A DNA stretch of 64,000 nucleotides from Flavobacteriales bacterium (GTDB lineage: Bacteria > Bacteroidota > Bacteroidia > Flavobacteriales_F > PHOS-HE28). Both the position numbers and the translations under genes were made by a program. Below, piece after piece: positions 26,635-36,106 of this stretch. Each line of letters starts with the position of its first letter. The first letter of the stretch is position 1. The stretch spans positions 186,001 to 250,000 of the forward strand of contig JADJCS010000001.1 of assembly GCA_016703105.1 (NCBI GenBank). Direction: 5' to 3'. The notes below the pieces were generated by a model. That model was not told the DNA's origin. It was given only the letters and a program-made list of their open reading frames with translations, and did no database searches.

Positions 26635-27852
26635 ATGCGATCGACCCTACTCCTTGGTGCTTTGGTCCTGCTCAATTCCGCGCATGCCCAGATGGAATGT
26701 GGCTCGGGCCGTTATACCGACCTGGCCTTCTTCGATAGTGTCACGGTGACCAGTGCCGTCCTCTTTGGGAACAATATTGGCGTGGGAGGCCAGCCGCAGA
26801 ACTTGTACATGGACGTGTACGAGCCATACGGGGATACTTTGAGCGCCCGACCCGTGGTGCTGGTGGCCTTCGGCGGATCGTTCGTCGCGGGCAGTCGGGC
26901 GGATGTCGCCGATGTTTGCGTTCAGTTCGCCAAGCTGGGCTATGTGGCCGTGGCGCCGGATTATCGCGTGGGATTCTTCTTCCCCAACATCGCCACCACC
27001 ACCCAGGCCGTTATGCGCGGCGCGCACGATATGCGGGGCTGTGTGCGCAATCTCCGCAAAACGGTGGCGGAGGATGCGAACCCCTTCCGCATCGATGTGG
27101 ATCGGATCATCACGGGCGGTGTTTCGGCCGGGGCGATCTCAGCGCTGCACGCTACCTATTTGGACCAACCTTCGGAGATGCCGGCGGTTCTGGTATCGGA
27201 TTCCGCCGCACTGGGTGGTATCGAAGGCAACAGTGGCTCGGACGGCTATTCCAGCGACGTGCGCGCGTGCTACAGCCTCAGCGGGGCGATAGGGGATACA
27301 AGTTGGATCGTACCCGGCGATCAACCCTTGGTCAGTGTCCACGAAGATGGGGATGAGATCGTACCGTGCTGGACCGAGGAGGTATCGGTGTTCGGTATTC
27401 CTACCGGCCTGCTCGCCAGTGGGAGCGGGCACATACACCGGCGTGCGGAACATAACGGCTTGCAACATTGCTTCCTGCTCTATCCGGGCAACGGGCATGT
27501 GGGTTATCTCAGCAGCGACCAAGCGACCTCCCTCGGGGTGGTGTTCACCTTCCTGTCCGATGTGGTTTGTGGGAACAGTGGTGGTTGCGGTCTGCAGGAA
27601 GCCGCCATTGCCGAAAAACCCGCTCCTTTTCCATTGAACGTATACCCCAATCCGAGCTCGGGTCCGATATTCATCGATGTGCCGGAGAACGGAGGACTTG
27701 AACTGCTGGACATCTCGGGGCGTATCGTGCTCGCACGGCCAGTGCGGGCCGGACGGCTGGAACTTGGACTTGAAGCTCTGAACTCAGGACTCTATTACTT
27801 CAAGATCCAGGGAGAACACCTCTACACGACCAGGGTCATCGTGCGGAAGTGA
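26635..27852 (+). CDS. Secreted alpha/beta-hydrolase with T9SS sorting domain
   Basis: Protein of 405 residues. A signal peptide (MRSTLLLGALVLLNSAHAQ) precedes a hydrolase domain of the carboxylesterase/BD-FAE type: LYMDVYEPYGD, VVLVAFGGSFVAGS (oxyanion region), YVAVAPDYRVG, and nucleophile elbow GGVSAGAISAL with Ser at about residue 165. A His near HVGYLSS may complete the triad. The C terminus is a type A sorting domain (LNVYPNPSSGPIFIDV ... LLDISGRIVLARPV ... LNSGLYYFKI ... TRVIVRK). Substrate unknown; ester-bond cleavage in polysaccharides is one possibility. Confidence 0.88.
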   Translation: MRSTLLLGALVLLNSAHAQMECGSGRYTDLAFFDSVTVTSAVLFGNNIGVGGQPQNLYMDVYEPYGDTLSARPVVLVAFGGSFVAGSRADVADVCVQFAKLGYVAVAPDYRVGFFFPNIATTTQAVMRGAHDMRGCVRNLRKTVAEDANPFRIDVDRIITGGVSAGAISALHATYLDQPSEMPAVLVSDSAALGGIEGNSGSDGYSSDVRACYSLSGAIGDTSWIVPGDQPLVSVHEDGDEIVPCWTEEVSVFGIPTGLLASGSGHIHRRAEHNGLQHCFLLYPGNGHVGYLSSDQATSLGVVFTFLSDVVCGNSGGCGLQEAAIAEKPAPFPLNVYPNPSSGPIFIDVPENGGLELLDISGRIVLARPVRAGRLELGLEALNSGLYYFKIQGEHLYTTRVIVRK

Positions 27853-27859
27853 AGTACGC

Positions 27860-28378
27860 TCAGTGGCTGGTGAGCGTAGCGGCTTTCGAGTCCATACCTG
27901 CGTTCACGAGCACAGCTTCGGGTTCCGCCCCTCCATAGATGCGGTGGGCGAGTTCCTGTCCGTTCTTGTCATACCGCCTCCACAGACCGGCTTTGCGGCC
28001 TTCTTCGAAGGTTCCGGTGCTTTCCAGCTGCCCGCCGGCATGATAGAACTCGAAGGTCCCATGTGCGACTTGGAGCGCCTCATCCAAGTAAGTGCCGGTC
28101 ATCCGCAAGCTGCCGTTCGCATCGATCACGCGGACGTGATAACGGCCCTGGGCTTGCCAACTGGTGCGGAGGTAGGAGCCGTCCCGTCCATGCACAGGGC
28201 GGAATTGGGTATCGACCAATTGGTAGTTTCGGCCGTCCGTCGTAGCACTTGAACGGGACTTTTCCCGGAGTTCGCTGAGCATGACCAGATCGGCAGGCAC
28301 GGTGTTCATCATTTGAGCTTCGCTCACAGAGGTCAAGGCGGCGACCGCGATCAAGGGTAGGAGGGTTCGGAGGTTCAT
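27860..28378 (-). CDS. Secreted MORN/YwqK-like repeat protein
   Basis: Protein of 172 residues with a signal peptide (MNLRTLLPLIAVAALTSVSEAQ), start at 28378. The second half has MORN-like repeats: GSLRMTGTYLDEALQVAHGTFEFYHAGGQ, then LESTGTFEEGRKAGLWRRYDKNGQE. Such repeats are common in Bacteroidota envelope proteins annotated as YwqK-family; actual function is unknown. It is convergent with the T9SS hydrolase gene, 7 bases apart. Confidence 0.75.
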   Translation of the reverse strand: MNLRTLLPLIAVAALTSVSEAQMMNTVPADLVMLSELREKSRSSATTDGRNYQLVDTQFRPVHGRDGSYLRTSWQAQGRYHVRVIDANGSLRMTGTYLDEALQVAHGTFEFYHAGGQLESTGTFEEGRKAGLWRRYDKNGQELAHRIYGGAEPEAVLVNAGMDSKAATLTSH

Positions 28379-28663
28379 TGGTGGTGGGGTTGGTGGGTTG
28401 GACGGGACGAAAGTGTGCGGAACCTGGACCGCATGGTGAGCGTTACCGAACAACTGGATGCCTCGGAAGAGCAACTGGCGGGATCAGGTCCGCTGTTCTG
28501 TTCCTGATGCGAACAGTCCTTGGGCAAAGGCGCGATCTTGATAGGTCTCTCCTGCGGATGCCGTTCATTTGTCCTTCACCCGCATAGGGGGAGGTTGACC
28601 GAGGCGATGTAGGAGCGATGAGCATCCCAAGCGTGTAGGAAGCCTTTGAACACGATCGGCACC

Positions 28664-30193
28664 ATGAGCGACCTGCAAAAGTTCACCTCCACCATCATCG
28701 AAGGGAACACCTTTCAAGGCGATAGCATCATTCTGGGTGGTGCCTTGCACCAGGGCCAAGTGCCCGCCGGGGCGCAGGTGCGCGTTCCGTTGCGTACGAT
28801 GAACCGCCATGGCCTGATCAGTGGTGCTACCGGGAGCGGCAAGACCAAGACGCTCCAGGTATTGGCCGAGCAGTTGTCGATGAACGGGGTACCGACGCTG
28901 CTGATGGACATCAAAGGCGACCTGAGCGGGATCGCGGCTCCTGGGACGAGCAACGACAAGATCACGGCCCGCCACCAGATGGTGCAAGTGCCTTTCGAAC
29001 CTCAAGGCATGCCTGTGGAACTGCTCACGTTGAGCGAGCAACCAGGCGCTCGACTGCGTGCTACCGTGAGCGAGTTCGGCCCGGTATTGCTCGGCCGGAT
29101 CCTGGAACTAAATGACACACAACAGAGCGTGCTCGCCTTGGTCTTCAAGTACTGCGATGACCATGGCTGGGCGCTTTTGGACATCAAGGACCTGCGCCGT
29201 GTGCTGCAATTCGTAACGAACGAGGGCAAGGAAGCGATCCGCAAGGAATACGGCCAGGTGAGCCCGGCCACCGTGAACATTATCCTGCGCAAGCTCATCG
29301 AAATAGAACAGCAGGGAGCGGGTGAGTTCTTCGGCGAACGCAGTTTCGATGTCGCAGACCTGCTCCAGCAGCGCGATGGTAAAGGGGTCGTACATATCGT
29401 ACGGCTCACGGACATCCAGGACCGGCCGCGTTTGTTCAGCACCTTCATGCTTTGTTTGCTGGCCGAGATCCATTCCACCTATCCCGAGGTCGGCGATGCG
29501 GAGAAACCCAAGTTGGTGCTCTTCATCGATGAGGCGCATTTGATCTTCAAGACCGCGACCAAGCCGCTGTTGGAGCAGATCGAGACCATCATCAAGTTGA
29601 TCCGATCGAAAGGGGTAGGTGTCTATTTCTGCACGCAAGACCCGAGCGACGTGCCGGAAAGTGTGTTGGGACAGCTTGGATTGAAGGTGCAACACGCTCT
29701 CCGTGCTTTCACCGCCAAGGACCGCACCACCATTAAACGCACGGCCGAGAACTACCCCATCACCGAGTTCTATGATACGGAGGAGCTGATCACATCGCTC
29801 GGCATTGGCGAAGCCATGGTGACCGCATTGAGCGAGAAGGGTACTCCAACGCCACTCGCCCATACGTTGCTCCGTGCGCCAGTTTCACGGATGGATGTCT
29901 TGAGCCCCTTGGAACTGGATGGCCTTGTGGCCCGGAGCGATCTGGCCCGCAAGTACAACGAGGTGATAGATCGGGAGAGCGCTTTTGAGATCTTGGAGAA
30001 GAAGCTCAGGGCGGCCGATGATGTTCCGGAGGTCGACCCGCAGCCAAAGAACAAGAAAACGGCGCGCAAGGAACCAAGTGTGATCGAGGGTTTGAGCAAG
30101 AACACCCTGGTCCGCCAGGTGGGGAACACGATCGTGCGTGAATTGACCCGAGGTTTGCTCGGGGTGCTCGGTGTGAAGCCGCGTCGGCGGTAG
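28664..30193 (+). CDS. HerA-like/DUF853 P-loop ATPase
   Basis: Protein of 509 residues of the DUF853 (YjgR-type) group of the FtsK-HerA superfamily. Walker A HGLISGATGSGKTKTLQ at about residue 50-65; LLMDIKGDLSGIA; Walker B KLVLFIDEAHLIF at about 285; sensor-like GVGVYFCTQDPSDVPESVLGQLG; and the conserved RAFTAKDRTTIKRTAENYP. The ATG at 28664 is chosen; an in-frame TTG lies 18 bases upstream. The C-terminal 40 residues are basic. Cellular role is unknown; not part of an obvious DNA-repair (nurA) pair here. Confidence 0.9.
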   Translation: MSDLQKFTSTIIEGNTFQGDSIILGGALHQGQVPAGAQVRVPLRTMNRHGLISGATGSGKTKTLQVLAEQLSMNGVPTLLMDIKGDLSGIAAPGTSNDKITARHQMVQVPFEPQGMPVELLTLSEQPGARLRATVSEFGPVLLGRILELNDTQQSVLALVFKYCDDHGWALLDIKDLRRVLQFVTNEGKEAIRKEYGQVSPATVNIILRKLIEIEQQGAGEFFGERSFDVADLLQQRDGKGVVHIVRLTDIQDRPRLFSTFMLCLLAEIHSTYPEVGDAEKPKLVLFIDEAHLIFKTATKPLLEQIETIIKLIRSKGVGVYFCTQDPSDVPESVLGQLGLKVQHALRAFTAKDRTTIKRTAENYPITEFYDTEELITSLGIGEAMVTALSEKGTPTPLAHTLLRAPVSRMDVLSPLELDGLVARSDLARKYNEVIDRESAFEILEKKLRAADDVPEVDPQPKNKKTARKEPSVIEGLSKNTLVRQVGNTIVRELTRGLLGVLGVKPRRR

Positions 30194-30208
30194 TGCCCTA
30201 AGAAGGGG

Positions 30209-30889
30209 TCAGCTCCTTCGGTTCATGAAGATCATCACGTAGTACATCAGCGTCCCGATCGAACCGATGGCGGCCACCAGATAGGTTCGGGCGGCCCACT
30301 TCAGAGCGTCGGCGCTCATGGCATGTTCTCCTGTCGTCACCAGACCGCTCCGCTCCAGCCAGGCCAGCGCGCGGTTGCTCGCATCGTATTCCACAGGCAG
30401 CGTGACGACGCTGAACAGTGTGATCAAAGCGAACAAGACGATACCGGCCAGCAAAAGTTGGGGGAACGTATTGATCAACAAGATGCCGCCCAGCAACACC
30501 CACTGCACAAAGCGGGATGAGACGCTGACCACTGGCACGAGCTTGCTGCGCATTGTGAGCCACTGGTAGGCAGTAGCGTGTTGCACCGCATGGCCGCATT
30601 CGTGGGCGGCCACCGCAGCGGCGGCGGCATTGCGGGCGTGGTAAACACCTTCGCTCAGGTTCACCGTGCGGTTCGCTGGGTCATAGTGGTCGGTGAGTTG
30701 CCCGGCCACGCTCACCACCCGGACCGTAGTGATACCATGGTCTTGGAGCATTCGGTCGGCGATCTCCTTGCCGCTCATGCCATTGCTCAAGGGTGTACGG
30801 CTGTACTTCTCGAAACGGCTGCGCAACTGTTGTCCCACCAGCCAACTGATCAGCATGATGACGATCCCGATCAAATAAGCTCCTCCCAT
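30209..30889 (-). CDS. Membrane zinc metallopeptidase (YugP family)
   Basis: Inner-membrane protein of 226 residues. Start at 30889 (MGGAYLIGIVIMLISWLVG) gives the N-terminal membrane helix. SKYS-like FEKYSRTPLSNGMSGKEIADRML and the zinc motif AAHECGHAVQHA (HExxH variant HECGH) are diagnostic, followed by three hydrophobic segments and LPVEYDASNRALAWLERSG. Substrate unknown. It is preceded on the same strand by a lipoprotein gene 80 bases upstream. Confidence 0.9.
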   Translation of the reverse strand: MGGAYLIGIVIMLISWLVGQQLRSRFEKYSRTPLSNGMSGKEIADRMLQDHGITTVRVVSVAGQLTDHYDPANRTVNLSEGVYHARNAAAAAVAAHECGHAVQHATAYQWLTMRSKLVPVVSVSSRFVQWVLLGGILLINTFPQLLLAGIVLFALITLFSVVTLPVEYDASNRALAWLERSGLVTTGEHAMSADALKWAARTYLVAAIGSIGTLMYYVMIFMNRRS

Positions 30890-30969
30890 GGTTTTTGTTC
30901 GTTTGGTGCGGCCTTGGATGAGCAGATCTGGTTCCAACCCGGCGTGCGGTCAGAACGTCAGAGCCTGAC

Positions 30970-31524
30970 TCACTCCTTGTCGGCGGCGTCGGCCTTCTCG
31001 ATCTCCTTGTCCAGGATCTCGTCCATGGCCTTTAATGTCAACTCGTCCACCTTGGCATCGGTCCGCGCCTTTTTCTTCATGAACCGTAGCATGGCGTTCT
31101 TTTTGATCTCATACGCCACGTAAACCGTATAGTCCCCAGTTTCTGCGTTGTGGTAGGTCTCTTCGCCCACCTTGCGTAGGTCGGCGAGCTCCGTGTTCAT
31201 CACTTCGCGCACCAGGCTCTGGAATTTGTCCGCGACATCGGCCGCACCGGCGTTCTCGGTCTGGCCGAGGTACTGGTCCGTTACCGCCCGCATGTTGGTG
31301 CCCACTTGCCCGGCCAGCTGGTTCTTGGCGTCGAGATCGGCCTTGCCCCGGGCAATGTTCTGCTTCGCGCTCACCCCTTGGCCAGTGCCCCTGAAGAAGC
31401 GGTTGTTGCTCTCATAGGTACTTCCACTGAACGGCTGCTTCACTTTGCTACCAGCCGGGGATGCGCTACCGCATGCGACGAACAGGGAAATGGCGACAAG
31501 GAGTGCTGGCGTGCTTCGGATCAT
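30970..31524 (-). CDS. LPP20-like lipoprotein
   Basis: Protein of 184 residues with a lipoprotein signal (LLVAISLFVACGS, Cys at about residue 18). The mature region has an alpha/beta stretch (FFRGTGQGVSAKQNIARGKADLDAKNQLAGQV) resembling LPP20/SHOCT-type lipoproteins, then VYVAYEIKKNAML and a long charged C-terminal helix. Function unknown; envelope-located. Confidence 0.65.
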   Translation of the reverse strand: MIRSTPALLVAISLFVACGSASPAGSKVKQPFSGSTYESNNRFFRGTGQGVSAKQNIARGKADLDAKNQLAGQVGTNMRAVTDQYLGQTENAGAADVADKFQSLVREVMNTELADLRKVGEETYHNAETGDYTVYVAYEIKKNAMLRFMKKKARTDAKVDELTLKAMDEILDKEIEKADAADKE

Positions 31525-31647
31525 AGGAAGGGTGGTCGTAAAAGGGAGTTCAGGTACCCTGCCAAGGTAAAGACCGTGCCACGGCCTGCGTCAACGGGCT
31601 TCGCCGATCGGATGCTGTGATGCATCTTTCGGGAAATTCACCGGACC

Positions 31648-32682
31648 ATGAGAGCACTCAAGACGATACTGATCATCCTACTCGCACTAGCGGCCTTGGT
31701 CGTTCTACTGTGGCTGATGGGCCCCAAGGATTTCCGGGTGGAGCGTTCCACCGTGGTAAACGCCCCAGCTTCTGCGGTGTATGCCAATATCAGCACCCTG
31801 ACCGCTATGGACAAATGGGGCCCGTGGAAGGAGATGGAGCATAACATGACCTCGGAGATGTCCGGTAGCCCAGACGGTCAGGTGGGTGCCATCAGCCATT
31901 GGAAGAGCGATGAGAGCGAGGGAGAACAGGAGCTGAAGGAACTTGTGCCCAACAAAAGTGTCCGCACCGAGCTCCGGTTCTTATCCCCTTGGGCCACCAC
32001 GAACGCGGGAACTTTCGACATTGAGGAGATGGGCGACAGTGCTAAGGTGACCTGGGGCATCCAAGGCCAGAACGAATTTATGGGACGTGTGATGGGCGTG
32101 TTCATGAACATGGACGAGATGGTGGGGCCGATGTTCGAGAAAGGCTTGAGCAACTTGAAAGCCGTAACCGAAACGGAAGCCGCTGCCCTAGCAACCGAAC
32201 AGGCCAAAATGGTGGATGGGTTCGAGATCAGCATTGCGGACCGGCCGGCAATGGCTTACTACGGCACGCGAAAGACCGTGAAGTGGAGCGATCTGGAATC
32301 TTTCTTCGGCAAGAACTTCGGTGCTGCTTTCGGTGCGGCCAAGGCCGCTGGTGTGGAACCCGGCACCCCGAGCGGGGTATTTTTCGAATGGAACGAAAAG
32401 GACCAGACCGCGGACCTGCTCGCCGGTGTTCCGGTGCCAGCCGATTCCAAGGACAAGCTCAAGGGCATGACCTGGTACGAAACGCCCGCAAGCAAGGCCT
32501 ACACGATCGACTACTACGGTAGCTACGAAGGCACAGGCAAGGCCCATGAGGCCATGGACAAGAAATTGAAAGCCGATGGGGTGGAAATGAACACGAACGT
32601 AGTTGAGGAATATGTGACCGATCCCAGCACGGAGCCAGATACCAGCAAGTGGCTCACCAAGGTGGTGTACCTGGTCAAGTAG
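31648..32682 (+). CDS. Membrane-anchored SRPBCC-GyrI-like fusion protein
   Basis: Protein of 344 residues. An N-terminal membrane anchor (ILIILLALAALVVLLWLMG) precedes an SRPBCC/START-like ligand-binding domain (residues about 30-175; FRVERSTVVNAPASAVYANIS, WGPWKEME, TWGIQGQNEFMGRVMGVFMNMD). The C-terminal half (about 190-344) is a GyrI-like/AraC effector-binding domain (GFEISIADRPAMAYYGTRKTVKW, DLLAGVPVPA, AYTIDYYGSYEGTGKAH). Both halves bind small hydrophobic molecules in relatives; no DNA-binding or catalytic part is present. Function unknown. Confidence 0.82.
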   Translation: MRALKTILIILLALAALVVLLWLMGPKDFRVERSTVVNAPASAVYANISTLTAMDKWGPWKEMEHNMTSEMSGSPDGQVGAISHWKSDESEGEQELKELVPNKSVRTELRFLSPWATTNAGTFDIEEMGDSAKVTWGIQGQNEFMGRVMGVFMNMDEMVGPMFEKGLSNLKAVTETEAAALATEQAKMVDGFEISIADRPAMAYYGTRKTVKWSDLESFFGKNFGAAFGAAKAAGVEPGTPSGVFFEWNEKDQTADLLAGVPVPADSKDKLKGMTWYETPASKAYTIDYYGSYEGTGKAHEAMDKKLKADGVEMNTNVVEEYVTDPSTEPDTSKWLTKVVYLVK

Positions 32683-32700
32683 GCGGTCACGATCCAAATG

Positions 32701-32737
32701 AGCCCCGATCCGCCACAATGGCTGGATCGGGGCTTTG
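32701..32737 (+). terminator. Rho-independent terminator
   Basis: An 11-bp stem (agccccgatcc / ggatcggggct) extended inside by gcca/tggc lies 18 bases after the SRPBCC-GyrI stop codon and is followed by TTTG. Confidence 0.8.
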
Positions 32738-32818
32738 TCCTAAATGGATGTTGGGAAGTCATCCTGTGCTGATGTGGTAACAAAACCACCCAGCCTAACC
32801 TTCGCGGAGCCGCTCCGA

Positions 32819-33874
32819 ATGCCGTTCTCGATCGCCCTGGCCCCGTTCCACCTTCGGTTCAAGCATCCGTTCGGTACCGCGCACGGGGTAAGAACAGGCA
32901 CAGACTCCGTCTTTGTCCGGGTGTCAAGTGGCCCCCATGTCGGTTATGGCGAAGCCACACTTCCACCATACGTTAAGGAAACGCAAGCTTCTGTCCTTGC
33001 TCGACTTCGATCCTTTGAAAAGGAAGAGGTTAGGTCGAACGACCTGATCTCATTTTTCGCGTGGTTGGATGCGGATCTTGCCTTCGGTAAGGCCCCGGCC
33101 GCCAGATCCGCGATCTCCATGGCGTTCATAGACCTCGTTTCCAGGCGATCGGCCACACCTGTGGAAGACCTTTTAGGGGTTTCGCAACTGTCCAAGCCTA
33201 AGTCCATGGCAACCATCGGTTTGTGCGAGCCGCATGAGGTGGCGGAGAAACTCGATGAGCTCCCAGCGATGACGGTTTTGAAAATAAAACTAGGTGGAAG
33301 TCACGATCTAGCTGTTCTTAAGGAAGTTATCGACCTAACTGATCGACGGATATTCCTGGATGCCAATCAAGGTTTATCAAGCGTCTCTGACGCTCTGACC
33401 TTGATCCGGCAGGCTGGTGGTGCGGAACGGGTGTTCGGAATGGAACAGCCGTTCTCAGTAGATCGCCCGGACTTAACAGCGGACCTGGCCAGACGCACGC
33501 CGGTGACCGTATATGCGGATGAAAGCGTACAGACCCTTAGGGATCTGGATCGGGCGGTCGGGATATTCGGCGGCGTCAATGTCAAATTGATGAAATGCGG
33601 CGGGCTGGATCGAGCGTTGCAGGTTATCCACAGGGCCCGGGAGATCGGCATGCGGGTGATGCTGGGGTCCATGAGCGAGAGTTCGCTCGGTTGTGGCGCC
33701 ATGGCGCGGCTGTCCGGGATGGCGGACCTCTGTGACCTTGATGGACCGTGGTTGCTCGCCAACGACCCGTTCACTGGATTCGACTGGGGGGAGAACGGCT
33801 TCAAATGGAAGGAAGGACCGGGCTTGGGTATCGTTCCCGCTGTTCAGCTTCCGTTCGATCCAATTGGCGCATAA
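32819..33874 (+). CDS. Dipeptide epimerase (enolase superfamily)
   Basis: Enzyme of 351 residues, probably epimerising dipeptides such as L-Ala-L-Glu released from murein. Start at 32819 (MPFSIALAPFHLRF) is chosen over 32744. Catalytic landmarks are visible: KIKLGG (KxK acid/base), FLDANQ, GMEQPF and YADES (metal ligands), VKLMKCGG (second Lys) and DLDGPWLL, the DxD substrate motif of dipeptide epimerases. Codon and base use is more AT-rich than the neighbours. It is followed closely by a methyltransferase gene. Confidence 0.88.
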   Translation: MPFSIALAPFHLRFKHPFGTAHGVRTGTDSVFVRVSSGPHVGYGEATLPPYVKETQASVLARLRSFEKEEVRSNDLISFFAWLDADLAFGKAPAARSAISMAFIDLVSRRSATPVEDLLGVSQLSKPKSMATIGLCEPHEVAEKLDELPAMTVLKIKLGGSHDLAVLKEVIDLTDRRIFLDANQGLSSVSDALTLIRQAGGAERVFGMEQPFSVDRPDLTADLARRTPVTVYADESVQTLRDLDRAVGIFGGVNVKLMKCGGLDRALQVIHRAREIGMRVMLGSMSESSLGCGAMARLSGMADLCDLDGPWLLANDPFTGFDWGENGFKWKEGPGLGIVPAVQLPFDPIGA

Positions 33875-33986
33875 TTTATATTATGTTAAGTTATATTCGG
33901 CTGATATCCTGCCCATAACGCTCGTCTCCGCCCTGGTCCAGCTAGCTGGCAGTGGCGATCTACCTTCGCGGCCGACCGTCCCCTAC

Positions 33987-34826
33987 GTGCTCAAAACCAC
34001 CGTTCGCTCACTTCTCCGCACGCTCACCCGGATCCCTCTTCGCGGTAGGCATAGGCTTGCCGATCAGGTCGGTCTTTGGGCGGCTTCTGACACTACCGAG
34101 GTCATCCGCATCAACGGTGTGCGGATCGAGCTCGATCATCGCGTCCGGCAGCATCGGATGATGTACTACGGGCTCTACGAGGAGAACATCTTCAATTTTC
34201 TGCGTCGCTATTTGAAGCCGGGTATGGTCGTATTCGATCCTGGGGCGAACATGGGCTACTTCGCTGCCCAGTGCATCGGGCTGGTGGGTGCCGAAGGCAT
34301 CGTGCATTCCTTCGAACCTTCGCGCACGGCCAATGCCCAGATGCGTCGGATGAACGACCTGCGGGGGTTCGCTACTTGGAAGCTCTGGGACCTAGCTCTT
34401 ACCGATCATACCGGGGAGCACACCTTTTATGATACCCCTCGGGTCATGTTACGGGGCTTCGCCTGCTTGGAAGGAACATACGACCCGACCGACAAGATCC
34501 CCTATCCGGTACAGGTCACCACATTGGACGCGTTCTGTGCCGAGCAGGATATAGAACGGATCGATTTTCTAAAGCTCGATATCGAAGGTTCGGAGTTGCC
34601 CGCGTTGAAGGGCGCTGAACGCCTACTTCAAGAAGGTCGGATCGGTTGCGTGATGGTGGAAACGACCCTCGTAGAACGGACACGGGATCTGACCCAGCAA
34701 ATAGATGACCTGATGAGGAACGCAGGATTCAGTTCGTTCCACGCTTCCCGGGATGGACGCACAAGGCCGGTGGTTGTGATGACGCACTCCACCTTCCGGG
34801 AAGATGTGCTTTGGTTGAAGCGGTGA
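33987..34826 (+). CDS. FkbM family methyltransferase
   Basis: SAM-dependent methyltransferase of about 279 residues. Blocks: LKPGMVVFDPGANMGYFA (motif I), VHSFEPSRTANAQMRR, VQVTTLDAFCAEQDIERIDFLKLDIEGSE and a C-terminal VMVETTLVE; these are typical of FkbM enzymes modifying sugars or surface glycolipids. The open frame extends back into the epimerase gene but no ATG is found; a GTG at 33987 is the best visible start. An out-of-frame ATG at 33883 (MLSYIRLISCP) could mark a start if one base were missing downstream. Confidence 0.8.
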   Translation: MLKTTVRSLLRTLTRIPLRGRHRLADQVGLWAASDTTEVIRINGVRIELDHRVRQHRMMYYGLYEENIFNFLRRYLKPGMVVFDPGANMGYFAAQCIGLVGAEGIVHSFEPSRTANAQMRRMNDLRGFATWKLWDLALTDHTGEHTFYDTPRVMLRGFACLEGTYDPTDKIPYPVQVTTLDAFCAEQDIERIDFLKLDIEGSELPALKGAERLLQEGRIGCVMVETTLVERTRDLTQQIDDLMRNAGFSSFHASRDGRTRPVVVMTHSTFREDVLWLKR

Positions 34827-34854
34827 GCTGCGGTTCGCCCGGCGCCCGCAAAGC

Positions 34855-34884
34855 GAAGAGCCCCGGCTCCATCCGAGGCTCTTC
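34855..34884. terminator. Bidirectional terminator hairpin
   Basis: gaagagcc and ggctcttc pair across a G/C-rich interior (ccgg..ccg) between the convergent methyltransferase and TPR genes. Confidence 0.7.
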
Positions 34885-34904
34885 TCCCTTAACACTCCAA
34901 CGAC

Positions 34905-36080
34905 CTATTGGCCCAATTTGGCCTTCATGGCCTCGTACTTGACCTGATCGTTGGTCTTGGCATACAGCTTCATCAGCTGCTGGATCGTTTGGACATCGTC
35001 CGGCTTGAGCTCGTGTGCCTTCTCGAAGTACGGAACGGCTTTGAGGTACACATCGTCGCACGCGGTCTTGGCCTTGTTATAGGCATCATTGTCCTTGATG
35101 TCGTTCGCTTTGCTGTAGCAGGTCGCTGCGCGGTTATTGTACAACACCCCGATGTTGAAGTACGCATCGAAGAATTTCGGGTCGCGCTCCAAGCTCTTCT
35201 TATAGTTCTCTTCTGCTAGGTCGGTCCATTTGATCACGTCAGCCTCACCTGGTACAGTACCTTCCTTTGGGTTGGCCTTCGCGTCGTACATGCTCCCCAG
35301 GATGGAGTACAGGATCGGGTTCTCCGGATCGGCAGCGATGGCTTCGTTCACGCTCTTCTCGGCTTCTTCGCCCCGGCCGGTTTCCAAGAGGTAGCTCATC
35401 TCGTCCAAGATCAGGTCCTTGTTGCCCACATGCTTGGTCCTCCCAGTGCGGGTGGTCGCGATCGCACCATCCAGGTCACCGCTCTTTTTCTGCAAGCTGG
35501 CCATGTAGCGGTAGATCTCCGGCTTGTCATAGCCTAACGCCAGGCATTCCTGGTAGCGCTTGATGGCCATCGCCGCGTCCCCTTTGGTCTCATAGGCCAG
35601 TGCGCTGTTGAACATGGCATTTGTATCCACTTGTCCGAAGGTCTTCGCGATGCGTTCCGAATTCCCATAGAGGAGGATCGCTTTGTCGTATTCTTTGGCA
35701 CCGAAGGCATCGTTGCCTTTGTTCAAAGAAGCTGCTTGCAGGGCACCGAGGTTCTGAACGATCTCTGTCTTATAACTGCCCTTGGTATCCAGTTCGTTCG
35801 CCTTGATGTAGCTGTCCACCGCGCGTTGCAGTGCTTCCGGGAACTGTGCCTTCAAGGTCTCATCCTTACCCATGGCGATCAGCCGGTAGATATCGCCGCG
35901 GTACCGCCAGGTCTTGTCCTTGCCGGCGGTGGTCTCGTTGGTGATCGCCGGCTCGATGAACTCGGCCGCTTTGGCCAGATCCCCATCCTGCAGGTAGTTG
36001 TATGCGTTCACCACGTTCGCGTTCTGGGCGCTGATGCCCAGTGCGCACGAAGCGAACAGGAGCGAGAAAAACGTCTTCAT
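34905..36080 (-). CDS. Secreted tetratricopeptide-repeat protein
   Basis: Protein of 391 residues with a signal peptide (MKTFFSLLFASCALGISAQ), start at 36080. The mature protein is a chain of TPR helices (NAYNYLQDGDLAKAAEFIEPAI, YDKAILLYGNSERIAKTFGQ, MAIKRYQECLALGYDKPEIYRYMASL, GEEAEKSVNEAIAADPENPILYSILG, YFNIGVLYNNRAATCYSKA, VPYFEKAHELKPDDVQTIQQL). Likely a periplasmic scaffold. It follows gyrA by 26 bases and is probably cotranscribed. Confidence 0.85.
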   Translation of the reverse strand: MKTFFSLLFASCALGISAQNANVVNAYNYLQDGDLAKAAEFIEPAITNETTAGKDKTWRYRGDIYRLIAMGKDETLKAQFPEALQRAVDSYIKANELDTKGSYKTEIVQNLGALQAASLNKGNDAFGAKEYDKAILLYGNSERIAKTFGQVDTNAMFNSALAYETKGDAAMAIKRYQECLALGYDKPEIYRYMASLQKKSGDLDGAIATTRTGRTKHVGNKDLILDEMSYLLETGRGEEAEKSVNEAIAADPENPILYSILGSMYDAKANPKEGTVPGEADVIKWTDLAEENYKKSLERDPKFFDAYFNIGVLYNNRAATCYSKANDIKDNDAYNKAKTACDDVYLKAVPYFEKAHELKPDDVQTIQQLMKLYAKTNDQVKYEAMKAKLGQ

Positions 36081-36106
36081 GGTTCGGTTCCGTTCCGTCA
36101 TCGGTT

